64,000 nucleotides of DNA from G963674835 sp963674835 (lineage in GTDB: Bacteria; Planctomycetota; Planctomycetia; Pirellulales; Thermoguttaceae): NCBI GenBank assembly GCA_963674835.2, contig CAXXKC010000002.1, positions 1,116,001 to 1,180,000 on the forward strand, given 5' to 3'. A program made the translations under genes and the position numbers. The notes under the pieces were generated by a model. The model saw only the letters and a list, made by a program, of their open reading frames with translations. It did not search any database and was not told the DNA's origin. Shown one piece after another: positions 9,298 through 19,100 of the stretch. Every line of letters begins with the position of its first letter. Position 1 is the stretch's first letter.

Positions 9298-10650
9298 ATG
9301 CGCCGGCGAGAACTACTCAAGGCGGCCGCGGCCGGAACCGGCCTCTGGGTCGCAGGCCCGCATGTCGCGTCCGCCGGCGAATCGGCCGTGACCAACGCGG
9401 AAACCGACGTCCTCGTGATCGGGGGCGGAACGGCCGGTACGGTCGCCGCCATCCAGTCGGGCCGCGCCGGTGCGCGGACGATGTTGGTCGACATGCTCGG
9501 CCAGTTGGGCGGCACCACGACCGTCGGAGGCGTCTCTTATCCGGGCTTATTCCACGCCTGGGGCAAACAGGTCATCGCCGGCATCGGTTGGGAATTGGTC
9601 CGCAAGGCCGTCGAACTGGACGGCGGGACCATGCCCGATTTCGCCACGCCTCCGCCGCCGCGGCACCACTCGCGCCACCAGGTGCGCGTCAACGGCCCAC
9701 TCTACGCCGCCCTCGCGGAAGAGGCCGTACTGGCGGCCGGGGTCGAACTGGCCTACTACGAACTGCCTCTCGCGATCGAACAGACCGACTCCGGCTGGCT
9801 CGTGGACCTCGTCGGCAAAGGCCAGCGCCGCCGGGTTCGTTGCCGTCAGCTCATCGACTGCACCGGCGGAGCCGACGTGGTCGGCATGATCGGCCTGCCC
9901 CGCCTGCGTGAAGAGACGACTCAGCCGGGCACGATGATCTTCGAGTTGGGCAACTACAATCTCGCAGATCTCGACGCCAAGCTCATCCAGCAGCGTTACG
10001 AAGAGGCGATGCGCGAGGGCCGGCTCCGGCCCGGCGATTACGCACACTCGCACGGTCAGTTCATCAACTTCCTCGCTGGCAAGGGATGCAACGCCGAGCA
10101 CGTCTTCGGCGCCGATTCCTCGACGTCGGCCACGAAGACTCAGGCCAATATCACCGGACGCAGTTCCGTCCTGCGGCTGTTGCGTTTCATCCGCACGCTG
10201 CCCGGCTGTGAGAATGCCCGGCTCGTCCGAATGATGACCGAGACCGCCGTGCGCGAGACCTATCGCATCCAGGGCGAGACGCTCATCACGGTCGACGACT
10301 ACACCTCAGGCCGCCGCTTCGACGACGCCGTCTGCAACGCGTTCTATCCCGTCGACCTCCACGACGAAAAGGGCGTCGAACCCAAAGCGCTCCAGCCGGG
10401 CACCGTACCGACGATCCCGTTGCGAGCCTTGGTGCCCAAGGGCAGCCGCAACCTGCTGGTAGCCGGTCGCTCGGTGAGTAGCGATCGACTGGCCAACAGC
10501 GCGCTGCGCGTCCAGGCATCCTGCATGGCGATGGGCCAAGCTGCCGGCGCAGCGGCCGCGCTAGCCGTGCAGAACCGCTGCTCGCCCCTCGACGTGTCGT
10601 TCAAGAGCCTGAAAGGCCTGTTGATTCAGCACGCAGCGCTGGTGCCATGA
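9298..10650 (+). CDS. Tat-exported FAD-dependent oxidoreductase
   Basis: A 450-residue protein beginning MRRRELLKAAAAGTGLW, a twin-arginine-style signal followed by an AxA cleavage region (HVASA). The FAD-binding Rossmann motif is DVLVIGGGTAGTVAAIQSGR, followed by MLGQLGGTTTVGG, typical of the FAD_oxidored (PF12831) family common in planctomycetes. A C-terminal FAD-contacting segment occurs near SSDRLANSALRVQASCMAMG. GGAGA lies 8-12 bases before the ATG. It sits between glycoside hydrolase genes, which suggests a role in sugar oxidation, but the substrate is unknown. Confidence 0.85.
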   Translation: MRRRELLKAAAAGTGLWVAGPHVASAGESAVTNAETDVLVIGGGTAGTVAAIQSGRAGARTMLVDMLGQLGGTTTVGGVSYPGLFHAWGKQVIAGIGWELVRKAVELDGGTMPDFATPPPPRHHSRHQVRVNGPLYAALAEEAVLAAGVELAYYELPLAIEQTDSGWLVDLVGKGQRRRVRCRQLIDCTGGADVVGMIGLPRLREETTQPGTMIFELGNYNLADLDAKLIQQRYEEAMREGRLRPGDYAHSHGQFINFLAGKGCNAEHVFGADSSTSATKTQANITGRSSVLRLLRFIRTLPGCENARLVRMMTETAVRETYRIQGETLITVDDYTSGRRFDDAVCNAFYPVDLHDEKGVEPKALQPGTVPTIPLRALVPKGSRNLLVAGRSVSSDRLANSALRVQASCMAMGQAAGAAAALAVQNRCSPLDVSFKSLKGLLIQHAALVP

Positions 10651-10709
10651 TGTGACGCTTGCAGGGCCAGGAGCCCTTTCCAAGACCCAATACACCTCCG
10701 ATCGCTCGA

Positions 10710-11708
10710 TCAGGGCTGAAGCGTCCAGGCAGGGCGCAGCGGCATCGGCTGGTTCCAAGTCGCTTGCCCATCGTAGACGGCGGTGAACAACCATGTGGCC
10801 CGGCCGTCTTCCAGCAGCAGCCACGGCCGCTCCCGGCGGACGGCGTGCAGTTGCGAGCCATCCTCCCAACGGATCTCATGGTCGTAGGCGGTCGCCGGCG
10901 AACAGGGCTGCCAATCGTGAATGCCGTCGGCCGACGTCAAGCAAGCACCCCACTTCGTGTGCCCGGTGATGCTTGCGCCGGCATCTTCACAGATCAAATA
11001 GTATCGACCGCGATCTTTCAGCAGGAAGAAGTCTTCGATCTTGCCCTTGGGCCACACGTTGTCGTTGGCCACGCGATACGGACCGCGGAACGAATCGGCC
11101 GTCGAGATGTAGACCCGCAGGTCCTTGTCGCGCCAGATCAGCTTGACGCTCCCGTCCGGCTCGAACCAGGCCGCCGGATTGTTGGCGTCCGACGCCACGC
11201 CCAGGTCCAGCGGACGATCGCTGCGAGTCCACGGACCGGTGACGGACGGCGCACTGGCCGCGCCGATCTGTCGATAGCGAGAACCCTGCTTCGAGGCGTT
11301 GTGGAACAATACAAACGTCTCTCCCACGCGATAGATCGCCGGGTTGTGGACCATGCCGCCATCCCACGCGCCCCGCCGCGCCGAGATCACGACCTCTTGA
11401 AATGTGTACGGACCTCCCGGCCGGTTTGCCGTCGCGCGGACAATCTCCGAATGCGTCCGGTATCCGTCGGGAAACTTCGTCTCCACGGGCCACCGCGAGG
11501 CGAACATGTGGTACGTCTCGCCCACCTTGATGACCGAGCCGCACCACACGAAATAGCCCTCCATTCGCAGTCCGGTGCCGCGTGCCACCGGCTGCAGACG
11601 CTCGCCCAATGGCAACTCGTCGGCCCGGCCGCCGGAAACCTGCGACAAGACTCCGATCGCGATCGCCAGCACCCCCGTCACACACCTTGCGAAACAACTT
11701 CGAATCAT
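10710..11708 (-). CDS. Secreted five-bladed beta-propeller glycoside hydrolase-like protein (GH43-like)
   Basis: A 332-residue product. I place the start at ATG 11708 because the upstream frame is nonsense-like and this ATG opens a signal peptide (MIRSCFARCVTGVLAIAIGV, cleavage near GGRADE). Repeated propeller-blade motifs are visible: YHMFASRWP, HNPAIYRVGETFVLFHNASK, VKLIWRDKDLRVYIST and YYLICEDAG. Members of the GH43/GH32-like fold superfamily look like this; catalytic carboxylates cannot be assigned with confidence. It is divergent from the GH27 gene, sharing a 167-bp promoter region. Confidence 0.7.
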   Translation of the reverse strand: MIRSCFARCVTGVLAIAIGVLSQVSGGRADELPLGERLQPVARGTGLRMEGYFVWCGSVIKVGETYHMFASRWPVETKFPDGYRTHSEIVRATANRPGGPYTFQEVVISARRGAWDGGMVHNPAIYRVGETFVLFHNASKQGSRYRQIGAASAPSVTGPWTRSDRPLDLGVASDANNPAAWFEPDGSVKLIWRDKDLRVYISTADSFRGPYRVANDNVWPKGKIEDFFLLKDRGRYYLICEDAGASITGHTKWGACLTSADGIHDWQPCSPATAYDHEIRWEDGSQLHAVRRERPWLLLEDGRATWLFTAVYDGQATWNQPMPLRPAWTLQP

Positions 11709-11863
11709 GTTAGTTCTCGTCGGCGAAACGTGGTATCCTGGATCAGGCTGGACCGCCCCTAACGACGCACCATCGATCGTAACCCTACGCGGCGGCGTCC
11801 ACAAGCCACATCGCCGCGAAAGTGCGCCGGCGGATCCTCCGGCAAACGGCCGACTCACAGATG

Positions 11864-11870
11864 AAGGAGG
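11864..11870 (+). promoter_or_regulatory. Strong Shine-Dalgarno that fixes a GTG start for the alpha-galactosidase
   Basis: AAGGAGG at 11864-11870 lies 5 bases before GTG at 11876, in frame with the alpha-galactosidase. The ATG codons at 11822 and 11861 lack such a site, so GTG 11876 is preferred. Confidence 0.75.
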
Positions 11871-11875
11871 CAAAC

Positions 11876-13507
11876 GTGGCGAAGAATGATCGACGATGGG
11901 TTGCGTGCCGACGAGCAAGAAAGGCAATGGCCCGTGCAATCCTAGCGATTGCAGTTTGCGCCGTCGGAAGCCTCAATGCGTGGGGCGTTGATGAGCAGTC
12001 CGGCGAAATCCTCACCCCTGCGCCGGCTCCCCAGCCACGCATCAACGGCGCCAAAGTCTTCGGCGTCCGGCCGGGCCATCCGCTGTTGTACACCATTGCC
12101 GCAACGGGCCAACGACCTATGACGTTCTCCGTCGGTGATCTGCCCGACGGCCTGAGCGTCGATCCACGGTCTGGCCAGATCACCGGTTCCTTGTCGAAGC
12201 GGGGCACCTACCGCGTCAAGCTCCGTGCCGAAAACGCGCTGGGACATGCCCAGCGCGAGCTGCGGATCATCGTAGGCGACGAACTCCTCTTAACACCGTT
12301 GTTGGGCTGCAACACGTGGGGCGGATGGGGAGCCAAGGTAACCGACGCCAATCTTCGCGCGGCCGCCAAGGCGATGGTCGATTCCGGCCTGATCGATCAT
12401 GGCTGGCAGTACATCAACATTGACGACGGCTGGCAGGGACATCGCGGCGGACCCTACAACGCGATCCTTCCCAACGACAAATTCCCCGACATGAAGGCCC
12501 TCTGCGACTACATCCACAGCTTGGGGCTAAGGGCCGGTATCTACTCGACACCCTGGACCACCAGCTACGCCGGCTTCATCGGCGGTTCGAGCGACAATCC
12601 CGACGGCGCCTGGCAACCGCCCCGCAATCGCCGCGACGGCTGGCGTTGCGGCAGACACCTGTTCGAAACCAACGACGCCCGCCAATGGGCCGCCTGGGGA
12701 TTCGACTACGCCAAGTACGACTGGGGAGTCGACCGAGTGGAACTCACGCGGCGGATGGCCGAAGCGCTGGCTGCCTGCGATCGCGACATCGTCTTGGAAC
12801 TGTCCAATTCCGTGCCCCTGGACAAGGCGGCCGAGCACACGAGCCTGGCCCAACTGTCGCGAACGACCGGCGACCTGGTCGACTTCTGGGATCGCTCGCA
12901 GATGCCACCCGCAATACGCGGCTGGGCCGAAGGGATTCGTGAAGTCTGGCTGGCCCACGACGCCTGGGCGCCCTTCCAGCGCCCCGGACACTGGAACCAC
13001 GCCTGCAATATCCGCATCGGACTGCTGGGCGGATGGCGAGACAAACCCCTGACGCCCACCCACCTCACCCCCGACGAGCAATACACGCACATCAGCCTCT
13101 GGTGCCTGTGGGGTTCGCCCATGATTATCGGCACGCCGATCGAGCGGCTCGATCCATTCACCCTCTCCTTGTTGTCGAATGACGACGTGTTGGAGATCAA
13201 CCAGGACCCGCTGGGCGTGCAAGGTCGACGGTCCCAGGCCAACGGCGGCGAGGCGGTCGTCAAGCCGTTGGAAGACAAAACCAAGGCCGTCGGCCTCTTC
13301 AATCCGGGCGACAAGCCTGCGAAAGTGTCGATCCAGTGGTCCACGCTGGGCCTGAAGGGCAAGCAGCAGGTACGCGATCTCTGGCGACAGAAAGACCTCG
13401 GCGTCTATTCCGAAAGTTACACCGCCGAGGTTCGTCCTCATGGCGTCGTCCTGGTGCGTCTGACGCCGGCTGCCACGGCCGATCCGGCGCGATCGTCGCA
13501 CCAGTGA
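11876..13507 (+). CDS. Secreted GH27 alpha-galactosidase with N-terminal Ig-like domain
   Basis: A 543-residue enzyme expected to remove terminal alpha-galactose from oligosaccharides. A signal peptide (MARAILAIAVCAVGSLNAWG) follows a basic n-region. A putative-Ig domain spans about 50-135 (LPDGLSVDPRSGQITGSLS). The GH27 barrel begins at LLGCNTWGGWG and includes YINIDDGWQ. The nucleophile is Asp282 in FDYAKYDWGVD and the acid/base is Asp333 in SRTTGDL, matching the family R-x-x-x-D motif. The C-terminal beta-sandwich ends at PHGVVLVRL. A GH99-like gene follows after 64 bp on the same strand, probably co-transcribed. Confidence 0.9.
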   Translation: MAKNDRRWVACRRARKAMARAILAIAVCAVGSLNAWGVDEQSGEILTPAPAPQPRINGAKVFGVRPGHPLLYTIAATGQRPMTFSVGDLPDGLSVDPRSGQITGSLSKRGTYRVKLRAENALGHAQRELRIIVGDELLLTPLLGCNTWGGWGAKVTDANLRAAAKAMVDSGLIDHGWQYINIDDGWQGHRGGPYNAILPNDKFPDMKALCDYIHSLGLRAGIYSTPWTTSYAGFIGGSSDNPDGAWQPPRNRRDGWRCGRHLFETNDARQWAAWGFDYAKYDWGVDRVELTRRMAEALAACDRDIVLELSNSVPLDKAAEHTSLAQLSRTTGDLVDFWDRSQMPPAIRGWAEGIREVWLAHDAWAPFQRPGHWNHACNIRIGLLGGWRDKPLTPTHLTPDEQYTHISLWCLWGSPMIIGTPIERLDPFTLSLLSNDDVLEINQDPLGVQGRRSQANGGEAVVKPLEDKTKAVGLFNPGDKPAKVSIQWSTLGLKGKQQVRDLWRQKDLGVYSESYTAEVRPHGVVLVRLTPAATADPARSSHQ

Positions 13508-13571
13508 ACTGTGTTGGTCCATCCTCTCCGGAACGTAATCCCGGCCCCATTGCCCACAAGGAATGCCTGCC

Positions 13572-14822
13572 ATGGACAGTATCGATCGTCGCGAGTTCCT
13601 AAATCGTTCGAAGAAGAGCGTGGTCGGGCTGGCCGCGACCATGCCGATCCTCGCCGGTGCGACGGCCGCGCTTGCCGCTCAAGACGCTCCCAAGCGTCGC
13701 CCAACCGTCGTATGCGTCTATTACCCCCACTGGCACAACTACGACCACGGTACCGCCTGGAAAGGCGAAGGGTGGACCGAATGGGAGGGCGTCAAGGCCG
13801 CCGTGCCTCGCTTTCCCGGACACCAACAGCCGATCGAGCCCACGTGGGGATATTTCGACGAGAGCGATCCAAAGTGGTCCGCTCGCGAGATCGACCTTGC
13901 CGCCGACCACGGCATCGACGTCTTCCTCTTCGACTGGTACTGGTACAGCGGCGTGAAGAACATGGAGGAGGCCCTCGAGCAAGGGTTCCTCCGCGCCGAC
14001 AATCGCAATCGCATGAAGTTCGCGCTCATGTGGGCCAACCACGACCGCAGAGACCAGTTCTGTCCCGACATCAACGAGAAGCGAACCGTCTGGCTCCCCT
14101 CGCGCCACTCGCCGCGCGACCTGGAACGCGTAATGGACTACTGCACGGAACACTACTTCCGTCAGCCGAACTACTGGCGAGTCGACGGACGCCTGTACTT
14201 CAACATCTACCAGGCGAACAAGTTCATCGACGAGCTGGGCGGTCCGCAGCAAACCCGCAAGCTCTTCCAACGCATCGACGACCGCCTGCACCAGGCCGGC
14301 CTGCCGCCCATGCATTGGAGCGGCATGGTCTCCGGCCCGAAAGCGGCCGCAATCCTCAAAGACGCAGGCTTCCTCAGCACGAGCCGATACAACATCCATA
14401 CGGCCGGCAAGGTCGGTCCCGACCTCACCGAGAAGTACGACGATGTCATGCAATCGCACCGCGAACACTGGCAGACGATGACGGCACAGGCGCCGCTGGT
14501 CAACATGCCCGTCGTGACGACGGGATGGGATGCCACGCCTCGCTGCGCCAAGAACGCGCCCTGGCCGTTCCCGGTGGCGCCGCGGTCCGGGAGGCGCGAA
14601 TATCCCTATATCTCGGTCGTCGTAGGAAGCACGCCCGAGCGGTTCGAGCAACTGCTGCGCGACGCGTCTGAGCACATCCAGCGCGACCCGCATCAGCCCT
14701 TCGCCCTGCTCCTCAACGCCTGGAACGAATGGACGGAAGGCTGCTTCCTGCTCCCCGAACAGCGCACCGGCACGGCCCGCCTCGAAGCCATCAAACGCAC
14801 ATTCGGTACCGCGAACCGCTGA
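13572..14822 (+). CDS. Secreted GH99-like/WbsX-type glycan-acting protein
   Basis: A 416-residue protein. I choose ATG 13572 over 13563 because AAGGA at 13558-13562 is 9 bases from the former and abuts the latter. The N-terminus (MDSIDRREFLNRSKKSVVGL) is Tat-like. The barrel contains VVCVYYPHWHNYDHG, EIDLAADHGIDVFLFDWYWY and the diagnostic C-terminal NAWNEWTEGCFLLPE of the WbsX/GH99-like family. GH99 enzymes are endo-alpha-mannosidases or mannanases, but WbsX relatives are also found in polysaccharide synthesis loci. Here the hydrolase neighbours favour degradation. Confidence 0.8.
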   Translation: MDSIDRREFLNRSKKSVVGLAATMPILAGATAALAAQDAPKRRPTVVCVYYPHWHNYDHGTAWKGEGWTEWEGVKAAVPRFPGHQQPIEPTWGYFDESDPKWSAREIDLAADHGIDVFLFDWYWYSGVKNMEEALEQGFLRADNRNRMKFALMWANHDRRDQFCPDINEKRTVWLPSRHSPRDLERVMDYCTEHYFRQPNYWRVDGRLYFNIYQANKFIDELGGPQQTRKLFQRIDDRLHQAGLPPMHWSGMVSGPKAAAILKDAGFLSTSRYNIHTAGKVGPDLTEKYDDVMQSHREHWQTMTAQAPLVNMPVVTTGWDATPRCAKNAPWPFPVAPRSGRREYPYISVVVGSTPERFEQLLRDASEHIQRDPHQPFALLLNAWNEWTEGCFLLPEQRTGTARLEAIKRTFGTANR

Positions 14823-14945
14823 CCGCCGGCGCTTGCCGGAACGCTCGCACACGGCGTTTCCTGGCAAAACGATATCACCGAACGTATCCTCAAGCGAAGA
14901 CATGCGCCGAAGAACCGCGCTAAAGGCCCCCGCCGCGATAAGCCA

Positions 14946-16106
14946 CTACGGCTGCTCGTCCAGCGGCGGAAGCTTGGCGGCCAGATAAACGGCCTGGTGC
15001 CGGTTATTGTCGAACACGATGTGGAGCCACTTGCGATCGCGACTCACAAAACCCTCCGGATAATTCAGCCTGCCGCTGGGACCGTCCACCGATTCGGCCA
15101 CCAGAGTGCGGCGGTAGGGCCATGTCTTCATCCCATCGAAACTGATCCACAGCGCCAGCGGGCTGCGATGCTTGGGATTGGGATTGTGCACCAGTGCGAC
15201 CGTGTCGCTGCCGAGCGAATGCAGCGTCGCCTTCGAGCCCGGATTCGGAATATCCGTCGGCGTCGCCCGCTCCGGCCAGGTTCGACCGCCGTCCTTCGAT
15301 TCGCACGCGTATAAAACGCCGCCCAGTCTGTCGGCGCGGATGATCATCTTGATGGTGCCATCCGGCAGTTCCACGATGCTCGGCTCGGCCCATCCGAAAT
15401 ACTTCGGGTCGTCGGTGAGGCGAATGTCGCCGTGTTCCTTCCAGGTCTTGCCGTTGTCGCTGCTGATCAACACACCGTTGCGCGGATCGCACAGCTTGCG
15501 ATCCTCGCCATAGCTGCTCTCGTCATCCTTGGGCAAACGAAGATAGTGCTGAAAAGGTACCATCAAACGCCCGTCCTGCGTGACGATGCGGCTGCGGATG
15601 AAGCAATTGTGCGCCAGCCGGCCAGGCAAGGGCTCCGGCTTGCCCCATTGCTGCCCGTCGGCTGTGCCGCGCAGCAGCCACGTTCGCCACTTCTTTCCCC
15701 AGGAAAAGCTATCCCCGTGCGTGGCGAAAAACAGAATCGCCTCGTTGCCCTGCACGAACAACGCCGTTGGCCCCTGCCCCACAGTGTCGCCCGATCGAGG
15801 CAGCCCCGTGTCGAATGCCTCCAGCTTGCTCCACGTAGTCCCTCGATCCTTGCTACAAGCCACACCGATGTAGTTCTTCGGCGAGGGTTCCCTACTGTCG
15901 CCGGCCAGGATGAGCAGCATCCAGGTCCCGTCGGCCATCTCGCAGAGCGTCGTGTCGCACACCATGCTGTCCGGCTTGATTCCGTCGTGAGCCAGCACGA
16001 TTCGGTCCTGTCGGGCGTCCTCGCGCGCCTGCGCGTCCCAATCCTTGGCCGCCGCGTCGGGAGCAACCGCCAGCAGCAGAACAACACACAGTGCAAATCG
16101 TCTCAT
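14946..16106 (-). CDS. Secreted BNR/Asp-box sialidase-like hydrolase
   Basis: A 386-residue six-bladed propeller protein. ATG 16106 is preceded by GGGAGGT at good spacing and starts a signal peptide (MRRFALCVVLLLAVAPDAAA). Three Asp boxes are visible: SKDRGTTW, SSDNGKTW and SKDGGRTW. Exo-alpha-sialidases and other propeller glycosidases share this fold, and planctomycetes carry many with unproven specificity. It lies 57 bp downstream of the GH2 gene on the same strand, so the two are likely co-transcribed. Confidence 0.8.
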   Translation of the reverse strand: MRRFALCVVLLLAVAPDAAAKDWDAQAREDARQDRIVLAHDGIKPDSMVCDTTLCEMADGTWMLLILAGDSREPSPKNYIGVACSKDRGTTWSKLEAFDTGLPRSGDTVGQGPTALFVQGNEAILFFATHGDSFSWGKKWRTWLLRGTADGQQWGKPEPLPGRLAHNCFIRSRIVTQDGRLMVPFQHYLRLPKDDESSYGEDRKLCDPRNGVLISSDNGKTWKEHGDIRLTDDPKYFGWAEPSIVELPDGTIKMIIRADRLGGVLYACESKDGGRTWPERATPTDIPNPGSKATLHSLGSDTVALVHNPNPKHRSPLALWISFDGMKTWPYRRTLVAESVDGPSGRLNYPEGFVSRDRKWLHIVFDNNRHQAVYLAAKLPPLDEQP

Positions 16107-16163
16107 CGGTACCTCCCATCTGCACAGCAACAACATATTCCGCGAGCCATCACCATGGCTCCG

Positions 16164-19100
16164 CTAATGGCGGGCCTCCACCGGCTTGGCCGCGTAGTTC
16201 AACATGTTCCGCAGCAATCGCTCCGCGGCCGGGTGACGGCCGAGGTTCTCGCGCACCAGCAGCGTGTTCAGCACAAACCGTCCGTCACCCCACGGGTACA
16301 CCGCCACCATCAATCCCGACGAGTAGTCTTGCGACGCCTTGATCGCGCCGGCCACGGCCTCCGCCGGCGGGTCCTGGCCAATCAGCACCAAGTCGGGGAT
16401 GATCTCGCGGTAGAACGTGTAATCCATCAACCCGCCGCTGGGCAACCCATCGAAGATCGGGTGCCGCTTGGCCCATTCGTCCTTCAGATACAGCCACCCG
16501 CGAATCGGCGACGCCGTCCCCTTGTTCGCCAGCGGCAGCCAGCCCAGCGGCTGATCGCCTTTCCGCAGGACCTCCGGCGTTAGGAAGATCGCGGTCGCTC
16601 CACGCTCGACGCGCCGCCACAGCTCCTCGAAATCCGCCGGCGCCTTGGAAACGAGAATCACCTCGCGCCCGCCCGCCTGCGCATCGGTCAGCTTCCGGCA
16701 TCGGATGCCATGATCGCCGAGCCATTTCGCCAACTCGGCGTCATCGCCGGCCACCACGACCTCACCGTTCACGGCCGGCATGTCCGCCGGGTCGGCCACA
16801 TACAGCTCGGTCTCGCCGCCCGTCGCCGCGCCGCCCTGCTCGAAAGTGGCCACGAACCGGTATCGGCCCGGCGGACCGTCAACGACCACGTCCTCCGCGA
16901 AGAACGGCACCGCGAACGGCGACTCCTTGGCGACCGCCACTTTCATGCGTTTTTCAAAGATGCGCTGGTTCTGCGGGCCAACGACCTGCAGCCGAACCGG
17001 ATATTCGCCGGGCATCAGCGCGTCCTCGTTGGCCAACACGGCCTCGAAGCGAACCGGCGACCCGCGATAGACGTTCACCGGTTCGGCGAACAAGCAGAGC
17101 CGCAGCGGCGCCAGCCCCTCGAACATCGCGTCCACCGTGCCAGGCTTCAACTCGCGAAACGTCGTCGTCAACCCCTCGCCGCAGCTCACGTGGTCGTTCA
17201 TACCCGTGAGACTATAACCGACCATGTTCGGGTTCGAGCGGATCGCGTCGAGGCCGAGCGTTCTCTGCCCGGCCATCTTACGCACACTCTCCGTGAAGAA
17301 ATCCGATGGCTGCGCATACAGTTCATCGAGCCGCCATCGCTTCCAGTCGGCTAGGTACCGGTCGAGCTTGTCGCGATAAAACTGCGCGTCCTCGACCTCG
17401 GTCTTCCCGAGTTGCTCGAAATGCCGTGTTGTCCGCCACAAGTCCACCGCGCTGCCGATACCATATTCCGACAGGAACAGCGGCTGCGGATCGCCCCCGG
17501 CCGTTCGCAGCAGCCGGATGGTGTCGGCCGTGTGCGGCACGCGAGGGTAGATATGCCGGTCAGCGACCACATCTTCCCATTGCGACGAACCCGGATTGGC
17601 CAAGCTACCCAGTTGCAGTTGGGTCTTGTTTCGCGATTCCGTGTAAAGCTGCAACGTCGCGACGTTCGGCCGTTCGGCCGGCGCCAGCAAGCCGCACGAC
17701 CACGGACCGGCCGGGTTCTTCTCGCGAGGAAAACCGGCGGCCAGGTCGAACGTGTCTCCCTTGGCCGATGTGATCGTCGCCGTCAGCGCCGTGCTGTCGC
17801 TGCCATAGCTCCCGTCTCCCCAGCCAACCACGAAATCGACCGTATCGCCCTCGGCCAGTGTCACTTCGCCCCCATGCGCCGCCTCGTTCGGGCTGCCGCT
17901 CAAGTTTAGCACCGTGTTGAATTGCGACCGGCCATTGCAAAGAACGTGCACATCGGTCGTGGCGTGGAACAGGCCGGCAAACTTGGCCGCAATCTTGTAA
18001 CGATCCGCCGCCGGTGCAGTCCAGCGAACGACGCTATACTCACCGCGCGGTCCCGGATGCAACGCCACCTGCCGAGGCGGCCAAGTGAACTGGAAGGGCG
18101 TTTCGACCGGCTGATCCGACGGATTGAGCGTCGCCCACGGCTCGCGGCCGACCTGGCCGTGCCAGATGTCGAGCTTCGCGAACACCCCATCGTCCCCGCC
18201 CGACAAATCCCAACGGCCACTGTTGAGAAACACCATGCGGCTATCGTCCAGTTTGCGGATCATCGGCAGCGACAAGGCCGCCAGCCGAAACTGCGGCGAA
18301 TCGTGAATCTCGTTCAGCAGGCCCCAAATCACCACGCTCGGGTGATTCCGGTCGCGGCGGATCAACTCAGAAACGGAACGCTGCCACCGCTCGGCCTGTT
18401 GCGGCGACACTTGCATGGCGGACGAAGCAAACGACTCCTCGTACACCATCAATCCGATTTCGTCGCACAGGTCGAGCTGATACCGCTCCGCTCCGCCCCA
18501 GATGAAACGGATCATGTTGAAGCCCATCGCCTTCAGATCCACCAGATCGCGCCGCGCCATATCGGGATCCGGTGGCAGCTTCAACCCGACCGGAAAATGG
18601 TTGCACGTGTGCGTCGAACGCAGAAACAGCCGCCGACCGTTAAGGCGGAAGTAGCCGTTGTCGAACCGAAACTCGCGGAACCCGCACCGCACCGACTGCT
18701 CGTCGTCGCCCGTGCGAGCGCTCACCCGGTAGAGAAACGGGTCGTTCAGCTCCCACAAGTGCGGCTCGTCAATCTTCACTTCCGTTTCGACGATCGTGTC
18801 GCCCGGCGGCAGTTCCCGCTCGACCGCCACCGCTCGCAAGGTCTCGCCACTTGCCGCCGGCGCGATGGTGAACTCCACATGTCCCTTCCCAGCCGTCGTA
18901 CCCGCGTTGCGCACATTGGCCTGAATCTTGATCTTCCCCGTCTTCGGATCGGCCTGAGCGAACAGGTCTTCGATGCGCACCTCGGGCACGGCGAGCACCT
19001 CGACCGATCCGGTGATGCCGCCGTGGTTGTACGCGGCTCCGGCGCTGTAAGGAATCACTCGCGCCTGATGCGGCGTCTCGCCGAGCACAATCCCGTCGAT

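Noticed and set aside
13599..14903. 434-codon minus-strand frame over the GH99-like gene
   Set aside because: Shadow frame; the plus strand has the signal peptide and family motifs.
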